Assembly: GCF_030681155.1 (NCBI RefSeq)
Contig: NZ_JAUXXE010000030.1
Span: 186,001-250,000, forward strand
Direction of reading: 5' to 3'
DNA length: 64,000 bases
Source of the DNA: Phenylobacterium sp.
Lineage (GTDB): Bacteria; Pseudomonadota; Alphaproteobacteria; Caulobacterales; Caulobacteraceae
Shown here piece after piece: positions 58,572 through 64,000 of this stretch. The notes under the pieces were generated by a model. That model worked only from the letters and a program-made list of their open reading frames with translations, was not told the origin of the DNA and did not search any database. The translations under genes were made by a program, and so were the position numbers. The stretch's first letter is position 1. Each line of letters opens with the position of its first letter.

Positions 58572-58997
58572 ATGGGTCTTGCTCTCGGCATCCGCTCCCA
58601 CGCGGCCAAAGCGATGGGAACGGTAGACACGGTCGTGCGCGAGACGGTCCTGGAGTTCGCCGACCGCCTGACCACCGAGTGGACGCCGTTCGGCAATCCC
58701 GAGCTCTGGAAATCTCCGCCGCCTGCCGACTACCGGCCCGGCAATCTTCAATCGTCCTGGTTCTTCTCTGTTGGCGCGCCTTCGCGGGCGACGACGGAGC
58801 GAACCGACATCCGCGCCGTGAACGATCTGGACCAACTGCCTGAGCATGCTGGTCAAAAGGTCTACCTCACCAACAACGCGCCGCACGCTGGGGCCATCGA
58901 GGACGCTCACTCGTCCCAGGCGCCCATCGGCATCATGTGGGCGGCCGGTGAGTTCTCGCCGATGGCCGCCACCATAGCTCGGAGACATTCGTCATGA
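58572..58997 (+). CDS. Tail completion-like protein (HK97 gp10-like)
   Basis: The 141-residue protein has VLEFADRLTTEWTPFGNPEL, GNLQSSWFFSVG and VYLTNNAPHAGAIEDAHSSQ, typical of HK97-gp10-like tail completion proteins. It overlaps the next gene by ATGA. Confidence 0.72.
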   Translation: MGLALGIRSHAAKAMGTVDTVVRETVLEFADRLTTEWTPFGNPELWKSPPPADYRPGNLQSSWFFSVGAPSRATTERTDIRAVNDLDQLPEHAGQKVYLTNNAPHAGAIEDAHSSQAPIGIMWAAGEFSPMAATIARRHSS

Positions 58998-59395
58998 GCG
59001 ATCAGGTGATGCGCGGGCTGTTGCAGACGCGCCTGCTTAGCCTCGGCTGGGCGGCCCAGACGGTGTTTGAGAAGCGCAGCTTCACGCCGACCCCCGGCGT
59101 TCCATATCAGGAGGCTACGACCGTCTTCTCAGAGGCCGAGGCCATCACGCTGGCCGGCAGCGATCACGGCCGCGGCGTCTTCCAGGTCCGGCTCATGTAC
59201 CCGCTGCTACCGGCCGAAGGCATCGGCGAGGCGTGGGCGCGAGCCGAAGAGATCCGCGCGCTCTTCCCCCGGAACCTCAAGATCCTGGGCGGTGGGGCGA
59301 CGGTGAAGATCATGCGCAAGCCGGTCATCACCCGCGGCACGCCTCAGGGCGACCGGGACGTCACGATCATCAGGGTCAGGTTCTCCGACCGCTGA
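58994..59395 (+). CDS. Tail terminator-like protein (DUF4128-like)
   Basis: The 133-residue protein has the tail terminator layout: VMRGLLQTRLLSLGWAA start, beta strands (GVFQVRLMYPLLPAEGIGEA) and RDVTIIRVRFSD at the end, as in DUF4128 proteins. It caps the tail tube. Confidence 0.72.
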   Translation: MSDQVMRGLLQTRLLSLGWAAQTVFEKRSFTPTPGVPYQEATTVFSEAEAITLAGSDHGRGVFQVRLMYPLLPAEGIGEAWARAEEIRALFPRNLKILGGGATVKIMRKPVITRGTPQGDRDVTIIRVRFSDR

Positions 59396-59435
59396 GCCCC
59401 CCGGGCCCCGCGCCCGCTTCACTGAGGACGACACC

Positions 59436-59708
59436 ATGCACACCGTGAAAAACACGGGCGACACCACGCGCCGGTTCAACGCCCGGCGGCCTGACGGCAA
59501 CCTGTTCATCGCGCGGCTTGCGCCTGGCGAAAGCGGCGAGTTCGACGCCGACGTGAAACAGGCTGTCTTTGTGCGGGGCCACCTGAAGGTCACCGAGGTC
59601 AACGGCAAGCCCAAGGCCGCGCCAAAGGCAGCCGCGAAGAAGCGCGCCGCCCCCAAGACTGTCCCTGCCGGGAAGGCGACCCCGGCCGCCGCCGACCCCG
59701 AAGCCTGA
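59436..59708 (+). CDS. Small tail-region protein with basic tail
   Basis: The 90-residue protein has a beta-type N-terminal part (FNARRPDGNLFIARLAPGES) and a Lys/Ala/Pro-rich C terminus. No family is recognised; it precedes the tail tube gene. Confidence 0.6.
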   Translation: MHTVKNTGDTTRRFNARRPDGNLFIARLAPGESGEFDADVKQAVFVRGHLKVTEVNGKPKAAPKAAAKKRAAPKTVPAGKATPAAADPEA

Positions 59709-59791
59709 TCCAACCAACGCCACCGGCCACGGTGCGTCCCAACGTCGGGCTTCACCCGACGTGATCCCCACCCCGCACAAGGAGCGACACC

Positions 59792-60253
59792 ATGCCGGGA
59801 GCTACTGAAGCCTTCACGTCTGCTGGTTCTGAGCTGGCGATTTCTGCCGCCCTGCCGGCCACCCCCAACGCGGTCGGGTTTGCCGCGCTGACTTGGATCG
59901 ATATCGAAGAAGTCACTGACCAGGGTGCCACCGGTCGCACCTACAACATCGTCAATCACCAGCCGCTCAAGAGCCGAGGCGTGGTGAAGCTCAAGGGCAG
60001 CTTCAATGACGGCGCGAAGACCGTCCAGGCAGCCTATGCCCCCGGCGATCCTGGCCAAGCCCTGGTCGCGACCGCGCTCGACGACGACGACTTCTATTCG
60101 TTCCGTGAGACGCTGCAGGACGGCACGATCAAGTACTTCCTGGCCCAGGTTACCAGCGCGCCGACCAATGTCGGCGGTGCCGACACGGTCACCGGCACGA
60201 CCTTCAACCTGGAGATCAAGTCCGGGTCGTTGATCACCGTGCTGCCCACCTAA
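59792..60253 (+). CDS. Major tail (tube) protein
   Basis: The 153-residue beta-rich protein is well placed for the tube: before the chaperone pair and followed by a terminator. It has ALTWIDIEEVTDQGATGRTY and GALVATALDD-like strands with GTTFNLEIKSGSLITVLP at the end. Confidence 0.78.
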   Translation: MPGATEAFTSAGSELAISAALPATPNAVGFAALTWIDIEEVTDQGATGRTYNIVNHQPLKSRGVVKLKGSFNDGAKTVQAAYAPGDPGQALVATALDDDDFYSFRETLQDGTIKYFLAQVTSAPTNVGGADTVTGTTFNLEIKSGSLITVLPT

Positions 60254-60290
60254 GCGCAGCCAGAACAACTACTTCCCCCGACAACTTCAC

Positions 60291-60316
60291 GGGACGGTCG
60301 CGCCGTCCTGCTTTTT
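60291..60316 (+). terminator. Rho-independent terminator after the major tail gene
   Basis: GGACGG (60292-60297) pairs with CCGTCC (60303-60308), followed by TGC and five Ts. It may reduce expression of the chaperone genes relative to the tube gene. Confidence 0.7.
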
Positions 60317-60330
60317 CAGAAAGCACCGCC

Positions 60331-60801
60331 ATGACTGAGCTTTTCGACATCTCCGCGATCGAGGTCGCTGACACCTTCGACGTGGTCCTCGAGCATCCCA
60401 AGACGAAGGAGCCGATCCTCGTCGGCGGGACGGAAGTGACCAACGAGGATGGCGAGACCACCAACGTCGGCGGTGTGCCGATGAGCGTGACTGTCTACGG
60501 GCCCGGCTCGAAGCAATTTAAGGCCGCCAAATCAGCGCAGTCGAACCGCAACATGAAGCGCGCTCGCGCCAGCGGCGGCCGAGTCGAGACCACGGCGGAC
60601 GAAGAAGCGGCCGATGCCGCGGCCTTCCTGTCCACGATCACGGTCTCGCTCAACAACTTCACTTACAAGGGCTTGCCGACCGACGCCCGCGACACCTTCC
60701 GCGCGCTCTATCTGGACCGGAAGATGGGTTGGATCACTGATCAGGTGAACAACCAGGCGGGGGACTGGGGACGTTTTACGAAGGCTGCGCAAAGCAGCTA
60801 G
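60331..60801 (+). CDS. Tail assembly chaperone (gpG-like)
   Basis: The 156-residue protein lies between the tube and tape-measure genes. It has NNFTYKGLPTDARDTFRALY and WITDQVNNQAGDWGRF near the end, the usual C-terminal features before a frameshift. Its stop is at 60799-60801, and the -1 frame continues openly. Confidence 0.75.
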   Translation: MTELFDISAIEVADTFDVVLEHPKTKEPILVGGTEVTNEDGETTNVGGVPMSVTVYGPGSKQFKAAKSAQSNRNMKRARASGGRVETTADEEAADAAAFLSTITVSLNNFTYKGLPTDARDTFRALYLDRKMGWITDQVNNQAGDWGRFTKAAQSS

Positions 60802-61175
60802 AGCTTCACGTTCGCCACCGGGCGTGGCTTCAGGCCACGCCAGAGAGGGCCGACAAGAAGGCGTCAGTTTCCCGTCTCACCACTTTTCAGAACAAGGCCA
60901 ACCTGGGCGCCGACGTTCCTGACCTCGCGCTGCCGGCTATCGACGCTGGTGAACACCTCGTCGACTATCTGTTCGCGCTCGGGCCGGCTGCGGCCGGCGA
61001 GACGCTCACGTTCACCGAGATCGGCCACTGGTCGAACCTCACGGGGACGGTGCTCACCGCGTGGGAGGCCGAGACCCTTCGCAGGCTGTCATCGGCATAC
61101 TTGAGCGAGTTGGATGCGGCGAGAGATCCGAAGCGGCCGTCGCCGAAGAGGGCTGCGCAAGCCAGCCCGGCCTAG
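60331..61175 (+). CDS. Frameshift product gpG-T (tail assembly chaperone, -1 frameshift)
   Basis: The -1 frame is open from before the gpG stop to TAG 61173-61175 and encodes about 125 further residues (CAKQLELHVRHRAWLQATPE start; LPAIDAGEHLVDYLFALG; TFTEIGHWSNLTGTVL). It has no start of its own. A candidate slip site is G-GGG-GAC at 60759-60765. This gives a fusion like lambda gpGT, which guides tape-measure assembly. The fusion is well supported; the exact slip site is not. Confidence 0.75.
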
Positions 61176-61432
61176 GCGCCCTTAACTGGCACCCGCGCCA
61201 GATTGCGCGATGTCTGATCGAAGATCGCCCGGGCGCGTCTGATCGCCCGCGGCGCATGCGGCTCGGCTCTCTCTAGGGCGCCGGCGGCGTCGAAATAGAT
61301 CTGATCCACGTCCTCAGGGCTGAGCAGCCCGCGCTCCTGAAGCGTCGTGAAAAGAGCGTGGACCAGCGCCTGGTGAGCGATCAGCGAAGCGCTGATTTCG
61401 TCCACCCCGGTCCATTCGTCATCAACGTCCAT
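61172..61432 (-). CDS. Reverse-strand small protein between gpT and tape measure
   Basis: ATG 61432 follows GGAG at good spacing. The 86-residue product is helical (LIAHQALVHALFTTLQERGL; DVDQIYFDAAGALERAEP). It is convergent with gpT (4-bp overlap) and against the late operon. It looks like a host-type small protein captured by the phage. No family is recognised. Confidence 0.62.
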   Translation of the reverse strand: MDVDDEWTGVDEISASLIAHQALVHALFTTLQERGLLSPEDVDQIYFDAAGALERAEPHAPRAIRRARAIFDQTSRNLARVPVKGA

Positions 61433-61484
61433 TCGTCGCTCCAAGTGGGCGGAAACCTTAGCATATCGCCAGGGAGGCGCACGC

Positions 61485-64000
61485 ATGTCTATCGATGTCG
61501 CCTCCCTGGTTTTTGAGATTGACAGCACCCAAGCAGTCACGGCTCGAAAGAACCTGGAAGACCTCGAAAACGTCGGCGCGCAGGTCGACGCCAGCGCACG
61601 GCGTATCAAGACCGCGACCGAGCAGGCGGGGATTGGGCTGGATAAGGTCGCAGCCGGCGCGCAGCGCGCCACCAAGGCCGCCACGGAACATGCTACCTCA
61701 CAGGGGGCCGTAGAGAGGGCGACCCGCCAAGCGGAACTCGCGGCCACCCGTGCCGCTGATCGCGAGGCGGCGGCTTGGGCGAAGGTCGAAGCGGCTCTCG
61801 AAAAGCGCAACGCGGCGTATCGAGGCGAACTCGCGGCGCAGTCGGCTACGCAGGCTGCGAAGGCCGCTGCTCAGGAGGCTGCGGCCTGGGGCAAAGTCGA
61901 GTCGGCTCTTGAGAAGCGCAATGCTGCATTCCGGGTCGATATGGCCGCAAAGCAGGCGTTGGAGGCGGCGAAGGCTGCCAATGACGAGGCGCTGGCCTGG
62001 GCCAAGGTTGAGGCGGCGCTGGCAGGCCGGAACGCCGAACTTCGCGCAAGCAATCTGATTGCGACCATGAAAGCCGAAGCTGCGGCAGTCGGCGCCCTGG
62101 AGAGTCGAATTGACCGTCTGATGGCCTCCATCGACCCGGCGCGGGCGGCGCAATCGCGTCTCAACGCCGAAATGCAGGAGGCTACGGCCCTCTACAAGGC
62201 TGGAGCGATCTCAGCTTCGGACTATGCGCGGGCCGTTTCCGTGCTCGACGCCAAGATGGCGGAGGCGGCGCGGCAGCAGAACACAGTGAACGGGCTGCAC
62301 GGCGCCACCGCGAAGGGCGCGAAGCTCGCCGGCCACGAGATGGCTAACCTAGGCTCTCAATTTGCCGATATCGGCGTCTCTCTCGCATCTGGCCAAGCGC
62401 TCTGGCTGGTCGCCATTCAGCAAGGCGCGCAGATCGGCGGCATCTATGGCCAGGCGGCCGGCCGCGGCGTCACGCTCACCAATGTGCTCGGACAGCTCGG
62501 CGGCGCGGCGGGCGGGGTCGTGTCGAAGTTCGGCCCGCTGCTGCTGGTGACGGCGGCAATCGGCGGAGCCTTTGCCATCGCCACACAGCAGATCAACGAG
62601 GGCAACAAGGACATCGCCAAAGGCCTCGGCTTGACCGCTGAGCAGATGGAGAAGGTCAAGAACGACAGCGTCACGATGGGCGACACCATCAAGGCGACCT
62701 TCCAAGTCGCCGGCCAGGCCATCTGGGACGCCTTCGGGCCTCAGATCGAGCAGGTCGGCCGCGCGATCAAGACTTGGTACGATCAGCTGATCGACGACAC
62801 TGTCAAAGAGATCAAAGCGATCGTCGGCTTCTTCGTCGGCGGCTACGAGGCGATACGCGCGACCTGGGGCATGCTGCCGGCCGCCATTGGCGATGCCGTC
62901 GTGTCGGCGGCCAACTTCGCCATCCGCGCCGTGGAGACCATGGTCAATGGCGCGATTGACGCGCTGAACCGCCTGAATCCGGTCCTGAACACGCTCGCCC
63001 AGATGGCAGGCATGCCAGGGACGCTCGCCCCACTGTCGCACATTGACCTCCCCGAGATCGCAAACGCCAACGAGGGCGCGATGCGAAATGCGGGGGAGGC
63101 GGCGGCGAAGGCCTATGCAGATGGCTTCGCCAAGGGCGGGGCCGCCGTTGACAGCACCTTCAGCAAGATCGCTGCCCAGGCTGTGAAGAACGCCAAAGAG
63201 CGCATCCTCAAGGAAGCAGGCGACGCCAAGGCGGGACCAAAGGGCGCCGCTGCGCCCCGTGACCAGTCGCAGGAGCGAACCGCCCAGATCGAGGGCATGA
63301 TCCAGGCGGCGCTGGCTGACGAGCTCCAAGCCCGGCTCGGCGTTACCCGAGAGGTTGAGGCGCGAGCGGATCTGGAGCGCCAGATTGCCCGCGCTCAGGA
63401 AGCGGTGAAGGCCGCCCAACTGGACCGCCAAGCCGCGAACATCGCTGACGATAAGGGCCTGACTGACGCCAAGAAGGCCGAGCTACTTGCTCAGGTCGAG
63501 ATCGTCCGGAGCATCAATGCGCGGGCTGCGGCCTACCGGGAGCAAGCGATCACTGAGGCGGCGGCGGAAGCCAAGGCGCGGGAGGCGTTCAGCATCCTTC
63601 AGGCCGACGTCGAATTGCAGATCCGGATACTGGATGGCCAGGACCGGGTCGCTAGGTTCGAATATGAGCGCCAACAGATCGCCCGCGACCGGCTGAAGCT
63701 GGAGCAGACGCTCGAACGCGAAGCGCTTGAGCAGTTGGTCGCTTCGCAGACGGCAACGGACGCCCAAAAGGAGATCGCGCAAGCCATCCTCGATCGTCTC
63801 GGCGGCATCCACGCCACCGAACAAGATGCGCTTCGATTGGAGGCGCTCGGCCGCGCGACGGACGAGGCCGCTCGAGCAATCGAGGACATTGGCGACGCCA
63901 TTCGCGAGCATGACTGGGGCCGAGTCTTCACGTCGCTTATCAAGGCCGTCGATCAGGCGATTGTCGCCTTCACCAGCGCCAAGACGGGCGCTGAGCGAAT
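61485..64000 (+). CDS. Tail tape measure protein (runs off right edge)
   Basis: ATG 61485 follows AGGGAGG. At least 838 residues stay open to the window edge. The N-terminal part is an Ala/Glu-rich coiled coil with three 37-residue repeats (about 95-190). A hydrophobic region (about 300-370, QFADIGVSLASGQALWLVAI; GGVVSKFGPLLLVTAAIGGA) and further coiled coil follow. This is the standard tape-measure plan that sets tail length. The C terminus is beyond the window. Confidence 0.9.
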   Translation, partial: MSIDVASLVFEIDSTQAVTARKNLEDLENVGAQVDASARRIKTATEQAGIGLDKVAAGAQRATKAATEHATSQGAVERATRQAELAATRAADREAAAWAKVEAALEKRNAAYRGELAAQSATQAAKAAAQEAAAWGKVESALEKRNAAFRVDMAAKQALEAAKAANDEALAWAKVEAALAGRNAELRASNLIATMKAEAAAVGALESRIDRLMASIDPARAAQSRLNAEMQEATALYKAGAISASDYARAVSVLDAKMAEAARQQNTVNGLHGATAKGAKLAGHEMANLGSQFADIGVSLASGQALWLVAIQQGAQIGGIYGQAAGRGVTLTNVLGQLGGAAGGVVSKFGPLLLVTAAIGGAFAIATQQINEGNKDIAKGLGLTAEQMEKVKNDSVTMGDTIKATFQVAGQAIWDAFGPQIEQVGRAIKTWYDQLIDDTVKEIKAIVGFFVGGYEAIRATWGMLPAAIGDAVVSAANFAIRAVETMVNGAIDALNRLNPVLNTLAQMAGMPGTLAPLSHIDLPEIANANEGAMRNAGEAAAKAYADGFAKGGAAVDSTFSKIAAQAVKNAKERILKEAGDAKAGPKGAAAPRDQSQERTAQIEGMIQAALADELQARLGVTREVEARADLERQIARAQEAVKAAQLDRQAANIADDKGLTDAKKAELLAQVEIVRSINARAAAYREQAITEAAAEAKAREAFSILQADVELQIRILDGQDRVARFEYERQQIARDRLKLEQTLEREALEQLVASQTATDAQKEIAQAILDRLGGIHATEQDALRLEALGRATDEAARAIEDIGDAIREHDWGRVFTSLIKAVDQAIVAFTSAKTGAER
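61767..62051 (+). repeat. Three 111-bp repeats in the tape measure gene
   Basis: The Trp codons at 61776, 61887 and 61998 mark copies exactly 37 residues apart. The units begin AAAWAKVEAALEKRN, AAAWGKVESALEKRN and ALAWAKVEAALAGRN; the third is partial. Loss or gain of units would change tail length. Confidence 0.8.

Larger units (their letters stand above)
29278..64000. mobile_element. Lambdoid siphophage prophage (left end to tape-measure gene; continues past the window)
   Basis: This block starts in a tRNA gene, has an integrase at the end and a leftward recombination operon. It has a repressor/Cro switch with paired operators, a rightward replication region and a complete head-to-tail gene order, in the usual lambdoid layout. 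All head and tail genes up to the tape measure look intact. Lysis, tail-tip and right attachment sequences lie beyond 64,000. Confidence 0.95.

Noticed and set aside
1..64000. CRISPR array, insertion sequence or transposase genes
   Set aside because: No regularly spaced repeats of CRISPR type and no transposase-like protein were seen; the only mobile element supported is the prophage.

Overview
The window is GC-rich bacterial chromosome, very probably from a Caulobacteraceae alphaproteobacterium (Caulobacter/Phenylobacterium type). This rests on gene content (TonB-dependent receptor with its own TonB-like protein, two DUF2336 proteins, stand-alone Hpt protein, hybrid histidine kinase, PEP-CTERM protein, CtrA-like box) and codon use, not on a database match.

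Positions 1 to about 29,230 are ordinary host chromosome. In order: a flavin monooxygenase and divergent TetR regulator around a perfect palindrome; a three-gene ABC-2 exporter; a FAD amine oxidase and an acyl-CoA dehydrogenase; a TonB-like protein and TonB-dependent receptor; a lytic transglycosylase; a CaiB-type CoA-transferase; a signalling group (hybrid kinase, DUF2336, NUDIX, Hpt, NAD kinase, second DUF2336); glycerol kinase; a CHRD/PEP-CTERM exported protein; a class II aldolase; an RND efflux pair; cytochrome c; an UPF0178 protein; and a methyltransferase.

At 29,234 a tRNA-Thr(UGU) gene begins but only its 5' half is present. From there to the right edge the window is one lambdoid siphophage prophage that runs off the end. 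The leftward operon (36,708 down to 29,316) holds small early genes, ERF annealase, YqaJ exonuclease, an HNH protein, a Xis-like protein and a tyrosine integrase. The immunity region (36.7-41.9 kb) has an S24 repressor, a Cro-like protein and matched pairs of operators at both ends. The rightward early region (42.4-49.5 kb) holds replication and regulatory genes, a cytosine methyltransferase and a SNase-like protein. The late region (51.3 kb onward) runs from terminase, portal, prohead protease and capsid through connectors and tail genes with a -1 frameshift to the tape-measure gene, cut by the window edge. Several less GC-rich membrane-protein genes are inserted against the local reading direction.

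The most unusual content is a three-gene cassette at 37.2-40.9 kb: a B12-binding-type radical SAM protein, a stand-alone nitric oxide synthase oxygenase and a GT2 glycosyltransferase. They are tightly packed in one operon, lie between the left operators and the repressor (where lambda carries rexAB), and read toward the repressor. This looks like prophage-borne NO-linked cargo that would be present in the lysogen; its function cannot be read from sequence alone.
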